DNA of 59,518 nucleotides from Aquincolibacterium sp041674705 (lineage in GTDB: Bacteria > Omnitrophota > Omnitrophia > Omnitrophales > Aquincolibacteriaceae), in contig JBAYVF010000011.1 of assembly GCA_041674705.1 (NCBI GenBank), positions 1 to 59,518 of the forward strand, given 5' to 3'. The translations under genes and the position numbers were made by a program. Of this stretch, positions 1 to 8,217 are shown in pieces. Under the pieces are notes generated by a model, which had not been told where the DNA came from, did not search any database, and was given only the letters and a program-made list of their open reading frames with translations. Positions within the stretch are counted from its first letter, which is position 1, and each line of letters starts with the position of its first letter.

Positions 1-195
1 CTTGACGACGTTGACCGCTTGATCGCCCTTAGGACCTTGGGTGATCTCGAACTCCACGGCCTGACCTTCTTCTAAAGACTTATAGCCTTCGCCCTGGATC
101 GCAGTGTGATGGACAAACACATCGGCGCCATTCTCAGGCGTGATGAATCCATAACCTTTTTGATTATTGAACCACTTTACTTTACCTTTTGCCAT
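1..195 (-). CDS. Cold-shock protein (CspA family), 3' end cut off
   Basis: Translating from the ATG at 195 gives 65 residues that run off the window edge; the family is usually 66-70 residues, so only the last few are missing. The single-stranded nucleic-acid-binding motifs are visible: KGYGFI (RNP1) near residue 14 and VFVHH (RNP2) near residue 26. The protein is a five-stranded OB-fold RNA chaperone that melts RNA secondary structure. A good ribosome binding site (AAGGAG) lies about 8 bases before the ATG. The gene stands alone, about 190 bp downstream of the nitroreductase. Identification is certain; whether it is cold-induced cannot be told from sequence. Confidence 0.95.
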   Translation of the reverse strand, partial: MAKGKVKWFNNQKGYGFITPENGADVFVHHTAIQGEGYKSLEEGQAVEFEITQGPKGDQAVNVVK

Positions 196-387
196 TACGG
201 TGAATCTCCTTGTTATGCTGCACGCCCTCCAGAACAAAGGGTCCCAGAGAGGAACATCATTTTTGATGGCGTACTATACGTTAAATTCTTGCCTTTTGCA
301 TCTTATTTCTGTGAGGGTGCGGCAAAAGGCCTGCGGTGCGCGGTATCATTTTTTTGCCGTACACCTTACTCCTTACAGCGTATGGGG
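196..387. repeat. Intergenic palindromic/word repeat
   Basis: No gene is seen. The stretch holds inverted words such as GCCTTTTGC (about 293) and GCAAAAGGC (about 322) and the word family GCCGTACACCTTACTCCTTAC near 355-375. Related words recur at 20228-20318 and 26563-26672. Confidence 0.5.
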
Positions 388-882
388 TTAAATCTTTTCC
401 CAGTGGAGGACTTCGGAGAGGGTGCGGCATTTGCGTTGCTTGGGCTCGCGAACGGCCCAGCCGACAGAGATCAGACTGATCAGCTTCAGGTGCGCAGGCG
501 CTCCGAGGAGTTTTGAAACTTCTTCGCAATATTCTTTTTTGTCCCCCGCGATCCAGCAGGTGCCAAGCCCCAGGTCAGTCGCCGCAAGAAGGATATTCTC
601 GGTCGCCGCCGAACCGTCTTCGAGATAGTATTTGGTTTCCTGACAAAAAACCACAACGCAGGCCGTCGCTTGCTTGAGGAACACCCCGGTGCTGATGATG
701 CCGGCAAGTTTGTCGAGCATCGCGCGATCCGTGATCACCACAAATTCCCAGGGTTCCACCGCCCTCGCCGAAGGCGCGCGACGCCCCGCATCCACGAGCT
801 TTTCCAGCATATCCTTAGGCACCGGCTGGTTCATGTAATCGCGAACGCTGGCGCGTTTCGCAAGGGCTTCCAAGGTTTCCAT
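388..882 (-). CDS. Nitroreductase family FMN-dependent oxidoreductase
   Basis: A 164-residue protein with the short nitroreductase fold. The N-terminal RASVRDY segment supplies the FMN-phosphate contacts (R-S-x-R), PSARAVEPWEFVVI is the usual FMN-facing loop, and GLGTCWI lies near the dimer interface. Family members reduce nitro compounds, quinones or flavins with NAD(P)H; the substrate here is unknown. The strong ribosome binding site AGGGGGTGAT precedes the ATG at 882. It is separated from the flavodiiron gene by about 80 bp and may be cotranscribed with it, which would fit a redox-stress role. It belongs to the short form of the family and shows no sign of damage. Confidence 0.9.
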   Translation of the reverse strand: METLEALAKRASVRDYMNQPVPKDMLEKLVDAGRRAPSARAVEPWEFVVITDRAMLDKLAGIISTGVFLKQATACVVVFCQETKYYLEDGSAATENILLAATDLGLGTCWIAGDKKEYCEEVSKLLGAPAHLKLISLISVGWAVREPKQRKCRTLSEVLHWEKI

Positions 883-964
883 AGATCACCCCCTTTTGAC
901 GAGCTCTGCACTGAACTGCCGATAAAGATTTATAGGAAAGTTCTGTGCGGCGCTAGTTTTCAAT

Positions 965-2161
965 TTAAGATTTTTTGGAAACCAGCGCCGCCATTTTTTG
1001 ACCGAGCTCATAGCCTGCGGCGAGCTGCCCTTCATCCGGAGCATAGATCACCGAAAGCAAGGGCTGGACGATCTCGACTCCGGCCGCCGCGAGCGTGTTC
1101 TGAAGCGACTGGATCGCGACCCCCGACCAGCCATAGGAACCAAACGCGCAACCGATACGGTTCTTCGGGTGCAGGCCTTTCAGAAATTCCATGAAAGAAG
1201 TCATGTTCGGCAAGATCCCGCTATCGTGATTTGAGGAACCCACGATAAAGGCCTTCGCATCAAGCATGTCGTGGATCACTTCGGTGCGATCCGCTTGAGC
1301 CATATCATAAAGTTCGAATTTCACCCCCGCGTCAGCGATCCCGTCCACGATCTTTTGCGCCATCTTCGCGGTGGAACCCCACATGGTTTCATAAACCACA
1401 ACAATTTTGGGTTGGGTTTCATTCGCGGCCCATCGTTTATAGGCCTGGATGATTTTCCCAGGATCTTTTCGCCAACTAAGCCCGTGTGAGGTCGCGATCA
1501 TCTTGATGGGAATGGCCATTTTCTCGATCTCCGCAAGCCGCTGGGCGATCAGATGGCTGAAAGGCCACAAGATGCCGGCATAATACTTCCCCGCTTCTTC
1601 CATCAAAGTTTCTTGCGGCACCTCATCATCAAAACGTTCGCTGGTGGCGTAATGCTGGCCAAAAGCATCGTTGGAAAAAAGGATCGCGTCTTCCGCGAGG
1701 TAGCTCATCATGCTGTCCGGCCAGTGGATCATCGGGATCTCGATGAAATTGAGCGTCCGCTTTCCGAGACTTAATTTGTCGCCTGTTTTCACAACATGAA
1801 AATTGAACTTTTGCTGGTAATAACGCTCCAGCCCTTGTCCGGCACGCGCGCTTCCATAGAGCTGGGCCTTGGGGCAAAGTTTGACAAGGGCGGGTAGCGC
1901 CCCGGAATGGTCGGGCTCGATGTGATTGACGATGATGGTATCGATCTTCTCGGGCGGGATCACGCTCCGGATCCTCTGGAGCATCTCCTCCGCAAAAGGG
2001 CCATAGACCGTATCGATCAGCGTGATCTTTTCACCGAGGATCAGGTAGGCGTTATAGGTCGTACCGCGTTTCGTCGTGAAAGTCTGTCCGTGAAAATGAT
2101 GGGCATTCCAATCGATCGCCCCCACCCACCAGATATTTTCCGCGATAGGGATCGCTTTCAT
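965..2161 (-). CDS. Flavodiiron protein (A-type flavoprotein)
   Basis: A 398-residue cytoplasmic enzyme that reduces O2 to water and/or NO to N2O in anaerobes. The N-terminal metallo-beta-lactamase-like domain (about 1-250) has the di-iron ligand motif HIEPDH near residue 83 and further ligands such as the His of MIHWPDS and of ATSHGLSW. The C-terminal flavodoxin domain (about 255-395) begins with VVVYETMWGSTAKMA, the FMN-phosphate loop. No rubredoxin domain is fused, so a separate electron donor is needed. The ATG lies only 4 bases after the stop of ilvD and has no strong ribosome site, suggesting coupled translation. Whether it prefers O2 or NO cannot be told. Confidence 0.95.
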   Translation of the reverse strand: MKAIPIAENIWWVGAIDWNAHHFHGQTFTTKRGTTYNAYLILGEKITLIDTVYGPFAEEMLQRIRSVIPPEKIDTIIVNHIEPDHSGALPALVKLCPKAQLYGSARAGQGLERYYQQKFNFHVVKTGDKLSLGKRTLNFIEIPMIHWPDSMMSYLAEDAILFSNDAFGQHYATSERFDDEVPQETLMEEAGKYYAGILWPFSHLIAQRLAEIEKMAIPIKMIATSHGLSWRKDPGKIIQAYKRWAANETQPKIVVVYETMWGSTAKMAQKIVDGIADAGVKFELYDMAQADRTEVIHDMLDAKAFIVGSSNHDSGILPNMTSFMEFLKGLHPKNRIGCAFGSYGWSGVAIQSLQNTLAAAGVEIVQPLLSVIYAPDEGQLAAGYELGQKMAALVSKKS

Positions 2162-2165
2162 CTGA

Positions 2166-3941
2166 TCAAGACCGCTTTTGGGGTTTGGCCAGGAAAAGCG
2201 CCGTGTTATCCATCACGGCGCCCGTATGGGCGCTCAAGACGTGCCGGGCATACCGACCCAGCCATCCCCCCGTAACCTTGGGCGTGAAGGGCTTGAGCTT
2301 GGAGAGACGTTTCTTGATTTCCTTAGCCGGAAGGACCAAATCCATGGTCCTCTTTTCCGCGTCGATCTTGATCGTGTCGCCATCTTTAATGATAGCGATC
2401 GGTCCGCCCGCCGCGGCCTCCGGAGAAATATGTCCGATACAAAGCCCGCGCGTTCCTCCCGAAAAACGGCCGTCTGTGATCAAGGCCGCCTTAATGCCCC
2501 GGCCTTTCAAAGCCGAAGTCGGTGAAAGCATCTCCTGCATCCCGGGCCCGCCTTTCGGACCTTCGTAGCGGATCACCACGACATCGCCATCCACGACTTT
2601 CCCTTTCAGGATCGCCGCAAGCGCGCTTTCCTGCGAATCGTAACACTTCGCGCGTCCGGTGAACTGCATCATGTTTTTTTCCACGCCTGCGGTTTTGACC
2701 ACCGAACCTTCCGGCGCAATATTCCCATAAAGAACCGCAAGCCCGCCTTCTTTCGAGAAAGCCTTTTCCACAGAACGGATCACATCGCCGTCGGGATCCG
2801 GAGCTTTTTCTACCATATTCCGAAGACTCCCCACGCAGGTTTTGAGATCCAGATCGAGCGGCACCCGTTTGTCCTGAGCCACTGATTTTAAAATCGTCGC
2901 GATCCCGCCTTTTTTGTGAACATCCTCAAGATGAATTTCCGGACGCGACGGCGACACTTTACAGACCGTGGGCGTGAGCTTCGCAAGTACATTGAGACGC
3001 TTGATGGGATAAGCGATCCCGGCCTCACACGCCAGCGCGAGTGTGTGGAGGATCGTGTTCGTGGAGCCCCCCATCGCAAGGTCCAGAATAAAAGCATTAT
3101 CGATCGATGCTTTGGTCACAATATCCAAAGGACGGATATTGTTGAGAAGCGCGTTCTCCAAAGTGTCCGCCGCCTGTTCGACCAGCTTGATACGCTCCGG
3201 ATTGATGGCCCAGGACGTTTGCTCCGCATCCGTCCACACGGCCGCAGGGATCGTTCCATTGCCGGGCTGCGCCAGGCCGATCGCTTCCGCGAGGCAATTC
3301 ATCGAATTGGCCGTAAACATGCCCGCGCAACTGCCGCAAGTGCGGCACGCGGTATTCGCAAGATCCTCAAGCTGCCCCAGAGGCATCTTGCCGGCGGCCT
3401 CGCGCCCCACGCCTTCAAAGATCGTGATGAGATCGGTGTTCTTCTTCCCGGCAAGCATCGGGCCGCCGCTCACATAAACCGAAGGAATATTCAGACGCAC
3501 CATGGCATTCAGCATCCCCGGCACGATCTTGTCGCAATTGCCGATCCCGATCCAACCGTCACAGGGATGAGCCCCCACGATCGACTCGATCTGGTCTGTG
3601 ATCAGTTCGCGGGAGGGTAACGAGTACTTCATCCCGAAATGTCCCATGGCAATCCCATCGCAGATCGCCGCGCCGATATTCGCGTACCAAACGTTATAAC
3701 CCTTTGCCTTAAGCGATTGGACAAGCTTCTCTCCCAGCACATTTAAATGAACATGACCCGGGATATGGGTCGTATAGGAATTGATGACGGTCACGAATTT
3801 CTTTTTCCGGTCGGCCACACTCCCCAGCACTCCCGCAGCCACCATCAACCCCGCGGCCGGCAACATATGGACGCCTGCGCCCACCACGCGGCTACCGTGT
3901 TTTTGAATGGCTTCGATCCCGGGATTAACAGCTTTTCGCAT
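2166..3941 (-). CDS. ilvD: Dihydroxy-acid dehydratase
   Basis: A 591-residue iron-sulfur dehydratase that converts 2,3-dihydroxy-isovalerate and its methyl homologue to the 2-oxo acids of valine and isoleucine synthesis. Family motifs are clear: GIGNCDKIVPGM (first cluster Cys), CRTCGSCAGMFTANSMNC (second and third Cys), GGSTNTILH, and GPKGGPGMQEM. I chose the ATG at 3941 over the in-frame ATG at 3956 because AAAGGA lies at proper spacing before it and the first five codons look like untranslated leader. It follows nadA by 23 bases and precedes the flavodiiron gene by 4, so the three probably form one operon. No other branched-chain genes are in the window. Confidence 0.95.
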   Translation of the reverse strand: MRKAVNPGIEAIQKHGSRVVGAGVHMLPAAGLMVAAGVLGSVADRKKKFVTVINSYTTHIPGHVHLNVLGEKLVQSLKAKGYNVWYANIGAAICDGIAMGHFGMKYSLPSRELITDQIESIVGAHPCDGWIGIGNCDKIVPGMLNAMVRLNIPSVYVSGGPMLAGKKNTDLITIFEGVGREAAGKMPLGQLEDLANTACRTCGSCAGMFTANSMNCLAEAIGLAQPGNGTIPAAVWTDAEQTSWAINPERIKLVEQAADTLENALLNNIRPLDIVTKASIDNAFILDLAMGGSTNTILHTLALACEAGIAYPIKRLNVLAKLTPTVCKVSPSRPEIHLEDVHKKGGIATILKSVAQDKRVPLDLDLKTCVGSLRNMVEKAPDPDGDVIRSVEKAFSKEGGLAVLYGNIAPEGSVVKTAGVEKNMMQFTGRAKCYDSQESALAAILKGKVVDGDVVVIRYEGPKGGPGMQEMLSPTSALKGRGIKAALITDGRFSGGTRGLCIGHISPEAAAGGPIAIIKDGDTIKIDAEKRTMDLVLPAKEIKKRLSKLKPFTPKVTGGWLGRYARHVLSAHTGAVMDNTALFLAKPQKRS

Positions 3942-3964
3942 TTTCGTTCCTTTCATTGTATCTT

Positions 3965-4921
3965 TTATGATTTCTTCACAGCCGCGCCGGTATATTCGAG
4001 CATCGCATCCACCGCGGCTTTTGCGCGCAACCGAACAGACGCTTCAACTTTCACAACGTACTGCATCTTTTCGAGCGAATTCTTTACATCCTTCAAGGTC
4101 GTCATCTTCATCATCGGGCAGATCAGATAATCCGAGGCTACGTGGAATACCTTGTCCGGATTTTCATTTTGGAGCCGGTGAAGCAATCCGACTTCGGTCC
4201 CCACAATAAACGAGGTCCCCGCCGGTTGCGTCTTCACGTAACTGAGCATCCCGGAAGTGCTTCCCACAAAATCCGCAAGCTCCAGGGTCTCGGGCTTGCA
4301 TTCCGGATGCATGATCACCTGCGCCTCCGGCCATTTTTTCTTCGCTTTCGCGATGGCAAAAGTTGACAAGAGTGCGTGCGTCGGACAGCATCCGTCCCAA
4401 AGGATAATTTCACGCCGGGCCATCTTCGCCGCATAATGCCCCAGGTTGTAATCCGGGACAAAAAGGATCGGCCGGTTCCGGTCAATGGACTTCACGATCT
4501 CGACCGCGTTCGCCGAGGTGCAGCAAATATCCGTTTCCGCTTTTACTTCTGCGGAGCTATTGACATAAGTGATCACCACGGCATCCGGATTTTTTTTCTT
4601 CATTTCACGAAGCCGGTCCGCCGTCGCGTAATCGGCCAGCGTGCAACCGGCCTCCAGAACGGGAAGAAGAACGGTTTTATCCGGCGAAAGGATCGCCGCG
4701 GTCTCTCCCATGAACTGAACGCCGCAGAAGACGATCACTTTGGCGGGAGTCTTGGCCGCGATACGGCTCAGTTCGAGCGAATCGCCCGTAAAATCAGCCA
4801 GGTCCTGGATCTCAGGCGGCTGATAATTGTGCGCCAGGATCACCGCCTCCCGCTCTTTTTTGAGACGGGCGATCTGGTTAAGAAGTTCTTGCGTTGTCGC
4901 GTCGCTTGGAAGATTTTTCAT
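3965..4921 (-). CDS. nadA: Quinolinate synthase A
   Basis: A 318-residue [4Fe-4S] enzyme that condenses iminoaspartate with dihydroxyacetone phosphate to quinolinate in NAD synthesis. Recognisable blocks are ILAHNYQPPEIQDLADF, FCGVQFMGETA (a cluster Cys), DICCTSANAV, MHPECKPE and YLICPMMKMTTL. Length is normal for the family. No nadB or nadC is nearby, so the iminoaspartate source is elsewhere. It is the first gene of the probable nadA-ilvD-flavodiiron operon; all three products are metal- or O2-sensitive enzymes or protect such enzymes, which may explain the grouping. The ribosome site (GGAG) lies about 12 bases upstream of the ATG, slightly far. Confidence 0.95.
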   Translation of the reverse strand: MKNLPSDATTQELLNQIARLKKEREAVILAHNYQPPEIQDLADFTGDSLELSRIAAKTPAKVIVFCGVQFMGETAAILSPDKTVLLPVLEAGCTLADYATADRLREMKKKNPDAVVITYVNSSAEVKAETDICCTSANAVEIVKSIDRNRPILFVPDYNLGHYAAKMARREIILWDGCCPTHALLSTFAIAKAKKKWPEAQVIMHPECKPETLELADFVGSTSGMLSYVKTQPAGTSFIVGTEVGLLHRLQNENPDKVFHVASDYLICPMMKMTTLKDVKNSLEKMQYVVKVEASVRLRAKAAVDAMLEYTGAAVKKS

Positions 4922-4986
4922 ATGTAGCTATAGCTCCAAAGAGCGCTCAGTCTACTTTCTTTTAAGCGCTGTTGCAACCAGAAGGC

Positions 4987-5778
4987 CTACTCTTTCCCCC
5001 GACGTCGTTCGGTCGAAGGGTGGCAAAACGGCTGGCTTTTCTCCCTCTTTTTCTCATACACGCTTCGCACTTTGATCTTATCGCCGCAGATCCCGCGGAA
5101 GACCGCCGTGATCTCTTCAATATCCTCGATCGACAACGGTTGCACGGCACAACGCCGGAGCGGCGTATTGATCTCGATCTCATCCGGTCCGATCTGGTGC
5201 GCAATCTTCGCAAGAGCCGCAGCGCAGGCCTTATTGCTCGCGATGAACATGACCTGCAAGGTCAGATGCCCTTTGTAAACTTTCCGGAACGCCTTCAATC
5301 CTTCCACGATATCCTCCCAAAGGATTTCAGGCATGGGCTGATTGACCGCCTTAAAAGATGCGGCTGAAGAGGCATCGAGCTTTGCTTCGACAAGATCTGC
5401 GAGCAGCAGGTCCTCCACCACATCCTTGCGATCAATGAGCGAGGCATTGGTGATCACCGCGATCTTCTCTTTACGGACCATTTTGACCGCGCGGATCATC
5501 TCTCCGAGATTTTTTGCCAGTGTCGGCTCGCCATTCCCCGCGAAGGTGATGTAGTCGAGGGGAACCTCCGGCAAGGAATTCAGTTCGTGGATCAAGGCCT
5601 CGGTCGGGACAAAGACCTCGCGCGTGCTTGAAAGCACTTCGGTCTTCCCTGCCTGGCAATACACGCAATCGAAGGTGCAGGTCTTCTGAAAAGAGGAGAT
5701 CGGATCGATCCCCAGAGAACGGCCTAACCTCCAGGAGGAAACAGGCCCGTAAATGTATTTATACTTTGGCGCTTCCAT
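4987..5778 (-). CDS. Radical SAM protein, TYW1/COG0731-like
   Basis: A 263-residue radical SAM enzyme. The cluster motif CTFDCVYC (CX3CX2C) is near residue 34, followed by FAGNGEPTLAKN (the SAM-binding 'GGE-like' strand) and VITNASLI. The opening YIYGPVSSWRLGRSLGID is typical of the COG0731 group, related to the tRNA wyosine-base enzyme TYW1 but shorter and without a flavodoxin domain; the bacterial function is not established. The last ~20 residues are basic and low in complexity and may come from adjacent repeat DNA. It sits upstream of nadA on the same strand, about 65 bp away. The family call is secure, the reaction is not. Confidence 0.88.
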   Translation of the reverse strand: MEAPKYKYIYGPVSSWRLGRSLGIDPISSFQKTCTFDCVYCQAGKTEVLSSTREVFVPTEALIHELNSLPEVPLDYITFAGNGEPTLAKNLGEMIRAVKMVRKEKIAVITNASLIDRKDVVEDLLLADLVEAKLDASSAASFKAVNQPMPEILWEDIVEGLKAFRKVYKGHLTLQVMFIASNKACAAALAKIAHQIGPDEIEINTPLRRCAVQPLSIEDIEEITAVFRGICGDKIKVRSVYEKKREKSQPFCHPSTERRRGKE

Positions 5779-5860
5779 TTGTGACCTTTATTTTGTATAG
5801 AGAAAAATCGCGATGTATTACATCACGGAACTTCTCTTATATCAAACGGATTCCTTTTTT

Positions 5861-7558
5861 TCAGACCTTCACGCCTCCGAGGATCGCGGCGAGGTCCTCC
5901 TTGGCCGTGGTGACGGGCTTGATGTTGAATTTCTCGATCAGCACTTTCAACACATTCGGGCTTACGAATGCCGGGAGCGAAGGCCCGATACGGATATTCT
6001 GGATCCCGAGCGCTAAGAGCGTCAGCAAGATACAAACCGCTTTTTGCTCGTACCAGGAAAGGATCATCGAAAGCGGCAGATCATTCACCCCGCAGCCAAA
6101 AGCCTTCGCAAGAGCGACCGCCACCTGGATCGCGGAATAAGCGTCGTTGCACTGCCCCATATCGAGAAGTCTCGGAATGCCGCCGATATCCCCGAACTCA
6201 AGTTTGTTAAACCGGTATTTACCGCACGCGAGCGTCAGAATCACCGTATCCTTCGGGGCTTGCTGGGCAAAGTCCGTGTAGTAATTCCTTCCGGGCTTCG
6301 CGCCGTCGCATCCGCCCACCAGGAAAAAATGTTTGATCTGCCCGGCTTTCACAGCGCCGATCACCTTGTCGGCAACTCCGAGCACCGCATTGTGGCCAAA
6401 CCCGACCACGATATTTTTCGCCGGAACATCCTCTTTGAAGCCACCGGCTTCGATCGCTTTTTTGATCACAGCCGAAAAATCTTTTTTTCCGTTCACCCCG
6501 TTTGTCACGGGGTGAACAGGATTGACATGTTGCACTCCCGGCCACGCCACAAGCCCCGTCGTGAAGATCCGGCCCTTGTAACTTTCGCGCGGCTGCTGGA
6601 TGCAATTGGTGGTCATCAGGATCGCGCCGGGGAAAGCGTCGAATTCCTTGGCCTGGTCCTGCCACGCGCCCCCGTAATTGGCGACCAGATGCTTGTATTT
6701 TTTAAGACCCGGATACCCGTGCGCCGGCAACATCTCGCCATGGGTATAAATGCTGACGCCCTTTCCTTCGGTCTGCTGAAGAAGCTGTTCCAGATCCAGG
6801 AGATCATGGCCCGACACCAGGATCGCCGGCCCTTTTTTCGCTCCAAGCGACACTCCTGTCGGCACGGGATGCCCGAAATGATCCGTGTGCGCTTTGTCCA
6901 GGATCTCGAGGCACTTGAGATTGACCATCCCGAACTGCATATTCAGGCCCACAAGATCCTCGACGGTAAGGTTATTGTCGGTAAGCGCGCGCAGCCCCTT
7001 ATGGAAAAAGGCGGTCACCGACTCGTCCTCCTTACCCAGAATATGCGCGTGATCCGCGTAGGCTGCCATCCCCTTGAGCCCGTAGAGAAGAAGCTCGCGA
7101 AGACTCCGGATATCCTCATTTAAGGTCTTGTCGGAGAGGATACCGACCTTCGCGCCCTGTTCGAGAAGTCCCGCGATATTTTCCGCGGGTTTCCAGAAGG
7201 CCGCCGCCGGAAGTTCCCCGTCAAAATCCCGGCCGATCTTCTTTTTGTAAGCTTCCTGAAAAAGTTTTTTGATCTTCTCCTTGATCTTATAAGCGCGCAG
7301 AAGCGTCTGGCGCAACCGCTCGGGATCAAAGTCCACATTCGTGACCGTCGTGAAAAGCCCCTCGACCACAAAAAGATCCGTGTCTTGATCCTTCACGCCG
7401 ATCTCGCGAGCCATGTGCGCGTAAATAGCGATCCCCTTCGTCGCATGGACCAGAAGATCCTGAAGCGTTGCCACTTCCGGAGTCTTGCCGCACACCCCAA
7501 GAATGTCGCATCCCTTACCCTTCGCCGTTTGCTCGCACTGGAAACAGAACATGCTCAT
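5861..7558 (-). CDS. hcp: Hybrid cluster protein (hydroxylamine reductase)
   Basis: A 565-residue hybrid-cluster protein. The N-terminal cluster motif is C5-X2-C8-X7-C16-X5-C22 (CFQCEQTAKGKGC), the class found in strict anaerobes. Later blocks carry the hybrid-cluster ligands, for example SGHDLLDLEQLL, YTHGEMLPAH, TTNCIQQP, VGGCDGAKPGR, LACGKYRFNKL and GQCNDAYSAIQVA. Members act on NO or hydroxylamine and protect against nitrosative stress. Its ATG overlaps the stop of the upstream Rrf2 regulator by 4 bases (ATGA), so the two are translated together and the regulator probably controls hcp. With the flavodiiron protein about 4 kb away it forms a nitrosative/oxidative defence set. Confidence 0.96.
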   Translation of the reverse strand: MSMFCFQCEQTAKGKGCDILGVCGKTPEVATLQDLLVHATKGIAIYAHMAREIGVKDQDTDLFVVEGLFTTVTNVDFDPERLRQTLLRAYKIKEKIKKLFQEAYKKKIGRDFDGELPAAAFWKPAENIAGLLEQGAKVGILSDKTLNEDIRSLRELLLYGLKGMAAYADHAHILGKEDESVTAFFHKGLRALTDNNLTVEDLVGLNMQFGMVNLKCLEILDKAHTDHFGHPVPTGVSLGAKKGPAILVSGHDLLDLEQLLQQTEGKGVSIYTHGEMLPAHGYPGLKKYKHLVANYGGAWQDQAKEFDAFPGAILMTTNCIQQPRESYKGRIFTTGLVAWPGVQHVNPVHPVTNGVNGKKDFSAVIKKAIEAGGFKEDVPAKNIVVGFGHNAVLGVADKVIGAVKAGQIKHFFLVGGCDGAKPGRNYYTDFAQQAPKDTVILTLACGKYRFNKLEFGDIGGIPRLLDMGQCNDAYSAIQVAVALAKAFGCGVNDLPLSMILSWYEQKAVCILLTLLALGIQNIRIGPSLPAFVSPNVLKVLIEKFNIKPVTTAKEDLAAILGGVKV

Positions 7559-8022
7559 AAACTCCTCCTTTTTTTGAATGAAGCTCTTTGAATTTTGTTG
7601 TCCAACCGATCCTGGGGCCGTTTCTTTTTAATAAGCGAAGCAATGCTGACCTTCGAAAGCTGCTGCAGGGCGCTCCGTTCAATAGCGTCGATCTCGCGCT
7701 TCAAAGGGCAGGTCCCCCGGTTGGGGCAGACTCTTTTTTTAAAAATGCATTCGTTCAGCTGGATCCCGCCCTGAAAGATCCGGATCAGATCCGTTAGCCG
7801 GACCGTTTCGGGCGAACGGGCAAGCGTGAACCCGCCGCCTTGACCTTTGGTCGAACGCAGGATCCCTTCTCCGCCGAGTTTTTGAAGCAGCTTTCGCAAA
7901 AACGGACGCGGGATCCGAAGCTCCCGGACGAGTTCTGTCGCAGAGGCGGAAAATTCCCTCCGCTGGGCAAGATAACAAAGGGCGCGCATGGCGTAATCTG
8001 TATTACGTGTGATGAGCTTCAC
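7555..8022 (-). CDS. Rrf2 family transcriptional regulator, Fe-S type
   Basis: A 155-residue winged-helix regulator. The start MKLITRNTDYAMRALCYLA is the classic Rrf2 opening, which fixes the GTG at 8022 as the start. Three cysteines in NECIFKKRVCPNRGTCPL (spacing C-x6-C-x5-C) lie where IscR and NsrR bind their cluster, so it is likely an Fe-S sensor of NO or redox state. It overlaps hcp by 4 bases. The GTG has no spaced Shine-Dalgarno; instead its first G is the last base of the motif TCTAACGGGG, one arm of a perfect 14-bp inverted repeat (8022-8035 and 8109-8122). A basic tail from about residue 120 has no known role. Confidence 0.92.
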   Translation of the reverse strand: MKLITRNTDYAMRALCYLAQRREFSASATELVRELRIPRPFLRKLLQKLGGEGILRSTKGQGGGFTLARSPETVRLTDLIRIFQGGIQLNECIFKKRVCPNRGTCPLKREIDAIERSALQQLSKVSIASLIKKKRPQDRLDNKIQRASFKKRRSL

Positions 8023-8122
8023 CCCGTTAGATCTCCCAATTAGTTTGAGCTGATTTTAAAAAAGAAACGGCACTTCTTCCAAAAAGATCCTCGCCACCGC
8101 CAGACCAAGAGATCTAACGGGG
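8022..8122. promoter_or_regulatory. 14-bp inverted repeat upstream of the Rrf2 gene
   Basis: CCCCGTTAGATCTC at 8022-8035 is the exact reverse complement of GAGATCTAACGGGG at 8109-8122, with 73 bases between. The proximal arm touches the GTG start. A similar pair, with the same core (CCCCGTTAGA / TCTAACGGGG), flanks the start region of the XRE-cupin regulator at 53736-53850. It may be an RNA stem hiding the start codon, or an operator. Confidence 0.6.
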
Positions 8123-8163
8123 TTCATGGCGTAATGATACCGTTTTAGTGTCATTTGTCAAAC

Positions 8164-8200
8164 AAAAAAAACAGGGTCCCCGAAAGGACCCTGTTTTTTT
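8164..8200. terminator. Bidirectional intrinsic terminator
   Basis: The stem ACAGGGTCC / GGACCCTGT with a short CCGAAA loop is flanked by a run of A on one side and T on the other. It lies just after the gdhA stop (8218) on the minus strand and separates gdhA from the Rrf2-hcp unit. Confidence 0.9.
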
Positions 8201-8217
8201 AGAACTTCGACCCGGCC

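Noticed and set aside
106..516. Long open frames on the strand opposite to real genes, such as 106-516 (+), 8230-9561 (+) and 24482-25456 (+).
   Set aside because: They mirror the codon structure of the minus-strand genes, have no ribosome sites and resemble no family.
5628..5778. Calling the radical SAM gene a full TYW1.
   Set aside because: It lacks the flavodoxin domain and is shorter; wyosine synthesis is archaeal/eukaryotic, so only the family-level name is supported.
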